Positions 1-6,135 of a stretch of DNA of 8,170 nt are shown piece by piece. Every line of letters starts with the position of its first letter. The stretch's first letter is position 1. The position numbers and the translations under genes were made by a program. The notes beneath the pieces are model-generated. The model was not told where the DNA came from. It did no database searches and worked only from the letters and a program-made list of their open reading frames with translations. The stretch comes from Desulfobacteraceae bacterium (GTDB taxonomy: Bacteria; Desulfobacterota; Desulfobacteria; Desulfobacterales; UBA5616). The stretch lies in contig JAUXEW010000126.1 in the NCBI GenBank assembly GCA_030620375.1, forward strand, positions 1 through 8,170, written 5' to 3'.

Positions 1-53
1 CGAAAAAAATAATCCTCGGAATATAAAACATATGCCTCCGGTTATTTTTTTCG
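1..53 (-). terminator. Perfect AT-rich inverted repeat downstream of hisD, possible terminator
   Basis: The arms CGAAAAAAATAA (1-12) and TTATTTTTTTCG (42-53) are perfect 12-bp reverse complements separated by 29 bp. On the minus strand, the direction of hisD transcription, the right-hand arm ends in a run of seven T after an A/T-rich stem, as in a weak intrinsic terminator. The long loop and lack of a GC-rich stem count against a classical terminator. The loop, read on the minus strand, contains GGAGG three bases before an ATG at 31-29, so the start of another gene at the window edge cannot be excluded, although that spacing is too short for a good ribosome binding site. Confidence 0.35.
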
Positions 54-103
54 CATGCCTTGATCTTGAACAAAAATCTTCATTTCTGGATGGGCACTAG
101 CTA

Positions 104-1405
104 TTACGATTTTAGTCTGACGGCAACAGAATTGGCATGGGCGTCCAAGCCTTCGATTTCAGCCAGGTGAATGATGTCCCTGGCCTCTCGCCTGAAGGCT
201 TCCCTGGAATAGTGGAGGATACTGGTCTTTTTAATAAAATTGTCCACGGAGAGTGCAGATGCGAATCGTGCGGTTCCCGCCGTAGGTAGTATATGATTGG
301 GGCCGGCAATATAATCTCCCACGGACTCGGGTGTATATTCACCTAAAAAGACAGCGCCGGCATTCCGGATACTACCGATAAGCTGGAAAGGATCTTTAAC
401 ATGAAGTTCCAGATGCTCCGGCGCAATCCGGTTAGCCAATTCCACAGCGGCGGCTATGTCGGGCACCACAATGATGGCGCCGTATTTGATCAGGGACTCT
501 TTTACAATGGCTTTGCGTAAAAGCTTTTCCACCTGATTTTCAACGGCTTTGGAAACTGCCGCTGCCGTTTCTTTTGAATCCGTTAACAGAACAGCTGATG
601 CCAATGGGTCATGCTCTGCCTGTGAAAGAAGATCAGCAGCCGTAAAATCCGGATGGGCGGTACTATCGGCTATAATCAAAATCTCGCTCGGACCGGCAAT
701 CATGTCGATACCAACGGTTCCCGATAATATTTTTTTGGCTAATGTCACATATATGTTTCCGGGCCCGACAATCACATCGGTCTTTGGGATGGTTTTTGTC
801 CCATAGGCCAGTGCGGCAATTGCCCATGCGCTTCCGACCTTGTAGACAGCTTTCACTCCTACCTTTTTTGCCGCAACCAGCAAATGAGGATTCACATTCC
901 CATCCCGCTGAGGAGGCGTCACCATTAAGATATTCTTAACGCCGGCGATGACAGCGGGTATGGCGCCCATTAATACAGATGAAACTAAAGGCGTCTTCCC
1001 TCCCTTTGCACCGGGGACGTAAATTCCGGCGGAATCCACGGGATTGAACATTTGGCCTAAAATCGTACCCGGCCTGTCTGTATTAATCCATGATTTCCGG
1101 CGTTGCTGCTTATGAAACGACTCTATATTCGCTACCGCTTGATTCAAGGCACGAAGGAATTTCCGATCAACCTTTTTGCCGGCCTCACTAAACTCTTTTT
1201 GAGCCACCTGGATAGAACCGATGGTGACTTTAGGAGAGTCAAATCGATTGATGTATTTGATGAGAGCATCCTCGCCGTTTTTTCGCACATCTTCAAGAAT
1301 ACGGCCGACATATTGCAACTCTTTTTTTTGATGGCCAAAGCCTCTGTTAATAATGGCTGTAAGCCTTTTTTCTGCAACCGGCGACGGGTAGGCATAAATC
1401 TTCAT
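104..1405 (-). CDS. hisD: Histidinol dehydrogenase
   Basis: Catalyses the last two steps of histidine biosynthesis in the cytoplasm: NAD-dependent, zinc-dependent oxidation of L-histidinol to histidinal and then histidine. At 433 aa it has the usual family length. Visible landmarks are the signature around AGPSE (S240), the zinc ligand candidates Q262 and H265 (SQAEHDP), D364 (SVGDY) and H423 (LDAHANS), and the catalytic pair E330-H331 (APEHLE). IVGPGNIYVT and AGPNHILPT are also typical. One oddity: the usual GGAQAIAALAYGT reads GSAWAIAALAYGT, so the glutamine that by alignment to the E. coli enzyme (Q188) contacts NAD is W194. The ATG at 1405 is preceded by GGGGA about ten bases upstream. 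The gene stands alone, divergent from serC, not in a his operon. Identity is secure from the conserved motifs. Confidence 0.97.
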   Translation of the reverse strand: MKIYAYPSPVAEKRLTAIINRGFGHQKKELQYVGRILEDVRKNGEDALIKYINRFDSPKVTIGSIQVAQKEFSEAGKKVDRKFLRALNQAVANIESFHKQQRRKSWINTDRPGTILGQMFNPVDSAGIYVPGAKGGKTPLVSSVLMGAIPAVIAGVKNILMVTPPQRDGNVNPHLLVAAKKVGVKAVYKVGSAWAIAALAYGTKTIPKTDVIVGPGNIYVTLAKKILSGTVGIDMIAGPSEILIIADSTAHPDFTAADLLSQAEHDPLASAVLLTDSKETAAAVSKAVENQVEKLLRKAIVKESLIKYGAIIVVPDIAAAVELANRIAPEHLELHVKDPFQLIGSIRNAGAVFLGEYTPESVGDYIAGPNHILPTAGTARFASALSVDNFIKKTSILHYSREAFRREARDIIHLAEIEGLDAHANSVAVRLKS

Positions 1406-1440
1406 AGCAATATTTCCCCGTTATTTTTTTTAATTGAATC

Positions 1441-1465
1441 CTCCCCGCAGCAAGCTAAAGGGAAT
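1441..1465 (+). repeat. Eroded palindromic repeat, copy 1
   Basis: This 25-bp segment matches the reverse complement of 6000-6024 at 20 of 25 positions without gaps. The left half CTCCCCGCAGCAAGCT is well kept. The right arm, which would be GCGGGG in a full palindrome, has decayed to AAAGGG. Upstream flanks are also alike (TAATTgAA against TAATTaAA), extending the similarity by about ten bases. It resembles a REP-like intergenic palindrome. It lies in the hisD leader, close to the hisD ribosome binding site. Confidence 0.5.
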
Positions 1466-1488
1466 GTGGTCTCATTGCTTGTTCAAAC

Positions 1489-1504
1489 TTTACAGTCTTG
1501 TAAA
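1489..1504. promoter_or_regulatory. Small inverted repeat upstream of hisD, possible operator
   Basis: TTTACA-GTCT-TGTAAA is a perfect 6-bp inverted repeat with a 4-bp centre, and the symmetry extends to ACT/AGT if one A is bulged. It lies between the candidate hisD promoter and the hisD start, where a repressor could act. No known operator was recognised and short AT-rich palindromes occur by chance. Confidence 0.25.
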
Positions 1505-1530
1505 AAGTCAACCGCTTACGGGCCCATCAA

Positions 1531-1560
1531 ACTGTATTGTATTTACCGGTCACTTGTCAA
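1531..1560 (-). promoter_or_regulatory. Candidate sigma-70 promoter for hisD
   Basis: On the minus strand a perfect -35 TTGACA (1560-1555) is followed after 18 bp by TACAGT (1536-1531), which matches TATAAT at four of six positions. It would give a leader of about 120 nt before hisD. The placement upstream of an isolated gene supports it; the weak -10 keeps confidence modest. Confidence 0.4.
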
Positions 1561-1597
1561 TGGAATGCCTTTTATAACTTAAAAATTAAAATACTCA

Positions 1598-1630
1598 TTG
1601 ACATATAATTCTAATTCGCACACATATGAG
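1598..1630 (+). promoter_or_regulatory. Candidate promoter region for serC
   Basis: A perfect TTGACA (1598-1603) is directly followed by a perfect TATAAT (1604-1609), so they cannot be one promoter. TTGACA would need a -10 near 1621-1630 (CACATA or TATGAG, both imperfect, the second with a long spacer). TATAAT would need a -35 near 1579-1586, where TTAAAA is a fair match with a 19-bp spacer. Some promoter here is likely because serC is the first gene on this strand, but the exact one cannot be decided by eye. Confidence 0.3.
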
Positions 1631-1680
1631 TATAAATAGTACCGGAACGACATCGAGCTGCCATGGGTACAGCGTCCGGG

Positions 1681-1700
1681 ATGTGCTCGCTGTTTCGGTT
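1681..1700 (+). repeat. 20-bp dispersed repeat, copy 1, in the serC leader
   Basis: ATGTGCTCGCTGTTTCGGTT matches the reverse complement of 5907-5926 at 19 of 20 positions. In this copy CGCTGT (1688-1693) also pairs perfectly with ACAGCG (1702-1707) across an 8-base loop. Just upstream, CCGGA (1642-1646) and TCCGG (1675-1679) enclose GCTG/CAGC, so the serC leader as a whole can fold. The repeat is probably part of a dispersed intergenic element and not serC-specific control. Confidence 0.55.
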
Positions 1701-1750
1701 CACAGCGGCTTTAACGTATTGTTTACCAAATCACAGATGGAGAGTGACAG

Positions 1751-2839
1751 ATGAAAGATAACAGAATCTACAATTTTAATGCCGGCCCGGCGGCACTGCC
1801 GATTGATGTATTACAGGAGGCTCAAAATTCGTTTCTAAACTTTAAAGGGTCCGGCATGTCCATTACCGAAATCAGCCACCGGTCAAAATGGTTTGACGAG
1901 ATCATGAACGATGCTGTGATACGGGCCAAACGCCTGCTCAATCTGGACGAAAAATTTCATGTTATTTTTATCCAGGGGGGAGCCAGCCTGCAGTTTTGCA
2001 TGATTCCCATGAATTTTCTGGCGACCGGCAAACCTGCGGATTACATCAACACCGGAACATGGTCCTCTAAAGCCATAAAGGAAGCACAGATCCAGGGAAA
2101 ATTGATCCAGGTGGCGGCATCTTCTGAAGATAAGGGTTTTTCTTACATTCCAAAGGATTTTCCTTTAAACAAGGACTCAGCATATGTTCATATTACATCG
2201 AACAACACGATCAAAGGGACTCAATGGGCCGAGTTTCCTGAAACAAACGGTGTGCCGCTGGTGGCTGACATGTCATCCGATTTCATGAGCCGGCCGTTTG
2301 ATGCCCAACCGTTTGGATTGATCTATGCCGGATCACAGAAGAACATCGGACCTGCCGGGGTTTGCATGGCCATTATCCGTGAAGATATGCTGGACCTGAT
2401 ACCGGATAATATCCCCACTATCCTCAGCTATAAAACATTTGTCTCAAAAAATTCCATGTTTAACACACCACCGTGCTTTACCATATACATAGTGCAATTA
2501 GTCCTCAAGTGGGTGGAAGAAACTATCGGCGGTCTCGAAAAAATGGACCAGATAAACCGGAAAAAAGCCAAGCTGCTATACGATCTCATCGATTCCAGCG
2601 ACTTTTATCGCGGCACGGCTGAGCCCGACAGCCGGTCATTGATGAACGTTACGTTTCGGTTGCCCAGCGAAAATTTGGAAAAAATATTTATTCAAGCGGC
2701 TTTAGAAAACGACCTCGGAGGGCTCAAAGGACACCGTTCAGTAGGGGGATGCCGGGCATCCATTTACAATGCGACCTCCCTGAGTGCTGTGGAAGCCCTT
2801 TGTGATTTTATGAAAACATTCGAAAAAAATAACGGATAA
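1751..2839 (+). CDS. serC: Phosphoserine aminotransferase
   Basis: PLP-dependent class V aminotransferase that converts 3-phosphohydroxypyruvate and glutamate to 3-phosphoserine and 2-oxoglutarate in serine biosynthesis; the same enzyme can serve pyridoxine synthesis in some bacteria. Length 362 aa is standard. The protein opens with the family hallmark YNFNAGPAALP, followed by EISHRSKWF (H43, R44, substrate phosphate region), the cofactor-binding GGAS (77-79 region) and TGTWSSKA with W104 expected to stack on PLP. The Schiff-base lysine is K197 in YAGSQKNIGPAGV, and the C-terminal GGLKGHRSVGGCRASIYNA is typical. The ATG is preceded by GGAGAG seven bases upstream. It is single, divergent from hisD and convergent with nrdG, with no serA next to it in the window. 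No damage is seen. Confidence 0.97.
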   Translation: MKDNRIYNFNAGPAALPIDVLQEAQNSFLNFKGSGMSITEISHRSKWFDEIMNDAVIRAKRLLNLDEKFHVIFIQGGASLQFCMIPMNFLATGKPADYINTGTWSSKAIKEAQIQGKLIQVAASSEDKGFSYIPKDFPLNKDSAYVHITSNNTIKGTQWAEFPETNGVPLVADMSSDFMSRPFDAQPFGLIYAGSQKNIGPAGVCMAIIREDMLDLIPDNIPTILSYKTFVSKNSMFNTPPCFTIYIVQLVLKWVEETIGGLEKMDQINRKKAKLLYDLIDSSDFYRGTAEPDSRSLMNVTFRLPSENLEKIFIQAALENDLGGLKGHRSVGGCRASIYNATSLSAVEALCDFMKTFEKNNG

Positions 2840-2879
2840 TGGTATGGTTTTTGGCGGTGGCGTTCTGCCTATATTTGCC

Positions 2880-2896
2880 TTCCGGCTTATCCGGGA
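2880..2896. terminator. Weak hairpin between convergent serC and nrdG
   Basis: TTCCGG (2880-2885) and CCGGGA (2891-2896) form a six-pair stem with one G-T pair around a five-base loop, in the 68-bp gap between the serC and nrdG stops. Position fits a shared terminator, but neither strand shows a clear T run after the stem, so this is only a candidate. Confidence 0.3.
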
Positions 2897-2907
2897 TAGG
2901 TCGAATA

Positions 2908-3597
2908 TTATCGGACAATACATTCCTCCACCCGGGCTTCAGCAATGGACCTCAATCGCATAAGCTCTTCTTCATCGATTTTATAATCGTTTTGTTCGAA
3001 AAATTCCGGGTGTAAAACAACATCCTTTTGAAACCGCTGAAGGACGTACCGCGTTGCACCTTGAATCAATCGGGTTATCTTGTCCATAATCCGTTCATCA
3101 ATCAAGGGCTTTACACAGGTGGTTCTAAACTCATACGGAATTTCGGAATCCATAATGGTCCGGATACTTGAAAGAATAGTGTCCGGATTACATTTTTTAG
3201 TGATAATCGGGGCATAATGATAAGGATCCGTCTTTATGTCCATGGAAATGTAGTCCAGAAGCCCGGCCGCTATCAAACTTTCCAAAACATGAGGCTTACT
3301 CCCGTTTGTATCGAGTTTCACCGGATACGCCATGGTTTTGACTTTCTTACAGAATAAAACGATATCCTTTTGCAGTGTGGGTTCTCCGCCGGAAATCACC
3401 ACGCCATCCAGCCACCCTCTCTGGTGTTCCAAAAATTCAAGAATGTGATCTTCGGAATAATGGCTCGGGGATTCTGCTACAAGATCCGGGTTATGGCAGT
3501 AGGGGCAGTCAAAATTGCAGCCGGAGACAAATATGACGCAACTGATCTTACCGGGATAGTCAATGAGTGAGTTTTTTTGCAGCCCTCCAAAACGCAA
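2908..3597 (-). CDS. nrdG: Anaerobic ribonucleoside-triphosphate reductase activating protein (radical SAM)
   Basis: Cytoplasmic radical-SAM activase that reductively cleaves S-adenosylmethionine and places the glycyl radical on NrdD. The [4Fe-4S] motif CNFDCPYC is near the N-terminus (three cysteines in CX3CX2C spacing), followed by the SAM-binding GGEPTLQ. The opening RFGGLQKNSLIDYPGKIS is typical of the NrdG2-type subfamily. The start used here is TTG at 3597, which makes a 229-aa protein beginning MRFGGLQK and places AAAAGG nine bases upstream. An in-frame TTG at 3606 would add three residues but has the purine run directly abutting it. No ATG is available nearby. It lies 83 bp downstream of nrdD and is surely co-transcribed. 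Related pyruvate formate-lyase activases share the fold, but the nrdD neighbour settles the role. Confidence 0.93.
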   Translation of the reverse strand: MRFGGLQKNSLIDYPGKISCVIFVSGCNFDCPYCHNPDLVAESPSHYSEDHILEFLEHQRGWLDGVVISGGEPTLQKDIVLFCKKVKTMAYPVKLDTNGSKPHVLESLIAAGLLDYISMDIKTDPYHYAPIITKKCNPDTILSSIRTIMDSEIPYEFRTTCVKPLIDERIMDKITRLIQGATRYVLQRFQKDVVLHPEFFEQNDYKIDEEELMRLRSIAEARVEECIVR

Positions 3598-3617
3598 TGC
3601 AGCCAACCTTTTAAATT

Positions 3618-3696
3618 TTTGACGGCTTTAAAAAAAATACTTTGAGAGAAACAGGATTACAGATGGAACGGTCACAAATTTTACAAGGCCGTCAAA
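3618..3696 (-). other. 9-bp inverted repeat spanning the nrdD-nrdG junction
   Basis: TTTGACGGC (3618-3626) and GCCGTCAAA (3688-3696) are perfect reverse complements separated by 61 bp, with two further pairs if one G is bulged. In the nrdD-nrdG message this stem would join the last codons of nrdD to the segment just before the nrdG ribosome binding site (AAAAGG at 3607-3612). The loop contains a run of eight U. It could stabilise the message or modulate nrdG translation or termination; this is inference from position. Confidence 0.45.
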
Positions 3697-5825
3697 CTTG
3701 AATTTATTTTTGAAACGTTAAATGTCTTACGTTTACTAAATTCCGCCCGTTTCCCCTTATTCCACTGCTTAACGGGACGCAAATACCCGACGACTCTAGA
3801 ATAGACTTCTGTTACCGCCTCGCACTCCGGGCAAACCTCATGTTTTCCCTTCAAGTATCCATGGGAAGGACAAACGCTGAACGTAGGCGTGAGTGTAAAA
3901 TAGGGGAGCTTGTGCCTGGCGGAAATTTTATAAATCAGGTTTTTAACAACCTCGACATCCGTGACTATTTCACCGAGGTAAATATGGAGCACCGTCCCTC
4001 CGGTATACTTGGTTTGAAGATCATCCTGCAGCTCCAAAGTTTCAAATATATCATCCGTATAGTTTACAGGAAGCTGAGTGGAATTGGTGTAATAGGGATC
4101 CGCACCGCTTTGAAAATCTTCTTCATTGGCGCAAATACTTTCCGGGTAGAGTTTCTTGTCCATCAGGGAAAGACGGTATGATGTCCCCTCGGCCGGTGTT
4201 GCTTCAAGATTAAACAGATCACCGGTTTTCTTTTGTGTTTCGGAAAGAATATTTCGAATATAATCCATCACTTTTATCGAAAATTGTTGGCCGATATCAG
4301 TGGTAATGTCATAGCCGAGAAAATTTAGGCACGCTTCGTTCATCCCAATAATCCCGATGGTTGAAAAATGGTTTTTCCAATACACACCGGTCTGTTCTTT
4401 AATGTCCCTTAAATAAAATTTCGTATATGGGTAAAGATGCCGATCGGTAAATTTTTCAAGAACTTTTCGCTTAATGGCAAGACTTTCAATGGCAAGCGAT
4501 AATTTTTCTTCCAAGCGTTTTAAAAAGTCGGCCTCCGATTCTGCAAGATGTCCGATTCTTGGCAAATTAATGGTCACAACACCGATGGAACCGGTAAGCG
4601 GATTTGCACCAAATAGGCCGCCACCCCTTTTTTGTAACTCTCGATTGTCCAGCCGCAATCTGCAACACATGGACCGTGAATCTTCGGGTGACATATCGGA
4701 ATTAACAAAGTTAGAAAAATAGGGTATGCCATACTTTCCGGTCATTTTCCAAATCATCTCAAGATTCGGATTGTCCCAGTCAAAATTCTCGGTAATGTTG
4801 TACGTCGGTATCGGAAAGGTAAAGACCCTTCCCCTGGCATCACCTTCCATCATGACTTCGGCAAATGTTCTGTTAATCAAATCCATCTCGGGTTGAAATT
4901 CTGCATAGGTTTCATTCATAAACTCCCCACCGATAACGACCGGTTGGTCTTTAAGGATACTGGCAACATAAAGATCCATGGTTATGTTTGTAAACGGGGT
5001 CTGAAACCCTACCCGAGTGGGAATATTGATATTGAATACAAACTCCTGCAATGCTTGCTTGACATCTTTATGACTCAGATTGTCATAACGAACAAACGGT
5101 GCCAGAAGTGTATCGAAATTCGAAATAGCCTGAGCTCCGGCGGCTTCGCCTTGAAGCGTATAGAAAAAATTAACGATTTGCCCCAGTGCCGACCGAAAAT
5201 GCTTCGGTGGAGCGCTCTCGACTTTTCCTTCAACCCCTTTAAACCCCTGTTTCAGCAAATCCTGAAGATCCCATCCCACGCAGTAAACGGAAAGCAGACT
5301 TAGATCATGGATGTGAAGTTCTCCGCTTCGGTGCGCATCTCTGATCTCCGGCGGGTAGATTTTATTCAGCCAGTACTCGGAAGTAATATCTGAAGAAATA
5401 TAATTGTTAAGTCCTTGCAGAGAATAACACATGTTGCTGTTTTCTTTGACCTTCCAATCCTGCTTGTGAATATAATGGTCAACCAGGTCGATATTGGCCT
5501 CGGTAGCAATCCGTCTGATCTGGGCATGCTGCTCCCGGTATAAAATATAGGCCTTAGCCGTTTTGTAGAAAGGAGAATTGAGGAGCACCCGCTCAACAAT
5601 ATCTTGGATTTCTTCCACTTCGGGAACCGGCTCCAGTTGCAATTCATGGGATAGGGTTAAAACCCTTAGCGTCATTTTCTTGGCTTCTCGCTCACCAAAT
5701 TCACCGGTTGCCTTGCCGGCTTTAGCAATGGCGGCGATAATTTTAGAAGAATCAAAGCCTACAACCCTTCCGTCCCGTTTAGTGATTTCTTCAAACACTT
5801 GTCTCACCTCTACTGTCTCTATCAT
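3681..5825 (-). CDS. nrdD: Anaerobic (class III) ribonucleoside-triphosphate reductase
   Basis: Oxygen-sensitive glycyl-radical enzyme that reduces ribonucleoside triphosphates to dNTPs for DNA synthesis under anaerobic conditions. At 714 aa it is full length. Residues about 12-100 form an ATP-cone (ITKRDGRVVGFDSSKI), the allosteric dATP/ATP site. The barrel holds SMCCRL with C387/C388, the likely thiyl-radical cysteine region. The C-terminus has a zinc site of C652, probably H655, C665 and C668 (VCPSHGY, CPEC), then the radical motif SRVVGYLRP with G680 as the radical glycine, and QWNKGKRAEFSKRKTF. The ATG at 5825 has AAAGGA ten bases upstream. The gene heads an operon with nrdG and sits behind an NrdR-type operator pair. 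Three Cys plus His at the zinc site is seen in part of the family. No frame damage. Confidence 0.97.
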   Translation of the reverse strand: MIETVEVRQVFEEITKRDGRVVGFDSSKIIAAIAKAGKATGEFGEREAKKMTLRVLTLSHELQLEPVPEVEEIQDIVERVLLNSPFYKTAKAYILYREQHAQIRRIATEANIDLVDHYIHKQDWKVKENSNMCYSLQGLNNYISSDITSEYWLNKIYPPEIRDAHRSGELHIHDLSLLSVYCVGWDLQDLLKQGFKGVEGKVESAPPKHFRSALGQIVNFFYTLQGEAAGAQAISNFDTLLAPFVRYDNLSHKDVKQALQEFVFNINIPTRVGFQTPFTNITMDLYVASILKDQPVVIGGEFMNETYAEFQPEMDLINRTFAEVMMEGDARGRVFTFPIPTYNITENFDWDNPNLEMIWKMTGKYGIPYFSNFVNSDMSPEDSRSMCCRLRLDNRELQKRGGGLFGANPLTGSIGVVTINLPRIGHLAESEADFLKRLEEKLSLAIESLAIKRKVLEKFTDRHLYPYTKFYLRDIKEQTGVYWKNHFSTIGIIGMNEACLNFLGYDITTDIGQQFSIKVMDYIRNILSETQKKTGDLFNLEATPAEGTSYRLSLMDKKLYPESICANEEDFQSGADPYYTNSTQLPVNYTDDIFETLELQDDLQTKYTGGTVLHIYLGEIVTDVEVVKNLIYKISARHKLPYFTLTPTFSVCPSHGYLKGKHEVCPECEAVTEVYSRVVGYLRPVKQWNKGKRAEFSKRKTFNVSKINSSLTAL

Positions 5826-5874
5826 TTAAGGGTTTTCCTTTCTTACGGTCAGAGGGCAATTTACGTTCTCACTA

Positions 5875-5896
5875 CATAATGAGAAATAGCATTATG
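5875..5896 (-). other. Hairpin in the nrdD leader near the start
   Basis: CATAATG (5875-5881) and CATTATG (5890-5896) form a perfect 7-bp stem with an 8-base loop, ending about 50 bases upstream of the nrdD ATG. It is outside the ribosome binding site, so any effect on translation would be indirect. Confidence 0.4.
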
Positions 5897-5904
5897 GGGC
5901 TATT

Positions 5905-5957
5905 CTAACCGAAACAGCGAACACATTTGCTCCCGCTCTGCGGGATTACGGGGTTAG
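5905..5957 (-). other. Structured segment of the nrdD leader
   Basis: CTAACC (5905-5910) pairs with GGTTAG (5952-5957) and encloses a GC-rich hairpin, CCCGC-TCT-GCGGG (5932-5944). The arrangement could form a closed stem with an internal hairpin in RNA. It includes one copy of a dispersed 20-bp repeat, so the structure may belong to a mobile intergenic element and not to nrdD control. I saw no match to a known riboswitch, including the B12-box. Confidence 0.4.
5907..5926 (-). repeat. 20-bp dispersed repeat, copy 2
   Basis: Read on the minus strand this is ATGTGTTCGCTGTTTCGGTT, differing at one position from 1681-1700 in the serC leader. Similarity stops abruptly on the downstream side; upstream only a few purine-rich bases agree. 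A 19/20 match between two intergenic sites in 8 kb is unlikely by chance and suggests a dispersed repeat family. Confidence 0.55.
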
Positions 5958-5999
5958 CGAGCGAATCTTAAAGTAGATATAACGCCCTTAGGATCGAAG

Positions 6000-6024
6000 A
6001 TTCCCGGCTGCTTGCAGCGGGGAG
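6000..6024 (-). repeat. GC-rich palindromic repeat, copy 2
   Basis: CCCGGCTGC and GCAGCGGGG form a stem of eight pairs with one G-G mismatch around a tight turn. Read on the minus strand it matches 1441-1465 at 20 of 25 positions. The shape resembles REP-like palindromes scattered between genes in many proteobacterial-type genomes. It lies within the transcribed leader of nrdD if the promoter at 6099-6128 is correct. Confidence 0.55.
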
Positions 6025-6048
6025 CTTTAATTACGCTGTAAGACTTCA

Positions 6049-6065
6049 GAATGAAAAATTCATTC
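6049..6065 (-). other. AT-rich hairpin early in the nrdD leader
   Basis: GAATGAA (6049-6055) and TTCATTC (6059-6065) make a perfect 7-bp stem with a three-base loop, roughly 30 nt downstream of the predicted transcription start. Function unknown. Confidence 0.35.
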
Positions 6066-6098
6066 CATATAACAAAGCTTCTAAATACAATACTTTTT

Positions 6099-6128
6099 TT
6101 AATATCGCAATATATTGTTGTTTGTCAA
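6099..6128 (-). promoter_or_regulatory. Predicted nrdD promoter
   Basis: On the minus strand a perfect -35 TTGACA (6128-6123) and a -10 TATTAA (6104-6099, four of six matches) are separated by 18 bp. The spacer contains a complete NrdR-type box. Transcription from here would start near 6092 and give a leader of about 265 nt before nrdD. The overlap of operator and promoter is what a repressor-controlled promoter should look like. Confidence 0.6.
6105..6120. promoter_or_regulatory. NrdR-type operator box 1
   Basis: The 16-mer TCGCAATATATTGTTG matches the NrdR-box consensus ACACWATATATWGTGT at 12 of 16 positions, with a perfectly palindromic core CAATATATTG (6108-6117). It lies between the -35 and -10 of the predicted nrdD promoter. 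NrdR is the ATP-cone repressor of ribonucleotide reductase genes in many bacteria; its gene is not in this window. Confidence 0.7.
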
Positions 6129-6133
6129 CAATA
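6113..6133. promoter_or_regulatory. Second overlapping palindrome at the nrdD -35
   Basis: TATTGTTG (6113-6120) and CAACAATA (6126-6133) are perfect 8-bp inverted arms with a 5-bp centre, covering the -35 hexamer. The half-sites TTGTT/AACAA resemble those of the redox repressor Rex (TTGTTAA-N4-TTAACAA) and loosely FNR, but total length is one base short for Rex. It may also be a by-product of the NrdR box sequence. Confidence 0.35.
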
Positions 6134-6135
6134 AA

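Noticed and set aside
1103..1582. 159-codon plus-strand open frame over the start of hisD and its upstream gap
   Set aside because: It is the antisense shadow of hisD for most of its length, with no family resemblance and no suitable ribosome binding site.
2821..2832. CGAAAAAAATAA at the end of serC, identical to 1-12
   Set aside because: Low-complexity sequence encoding the serC C-terminal residues; the match is probably chance, not a repeat.
4893..5303. 136-codon plus-strand open frame inside nrdD
   Set aside because: Antisense to strongly conserved NrdD sequence with no motif of its own.
5905..6024. Possible B12 or other known riboswitch before nrdD
   Set aside because: No B12-box or other recognisable conserved core; class III reductase does not need cobalamin, and the segment is better explained by dispersed repeats.
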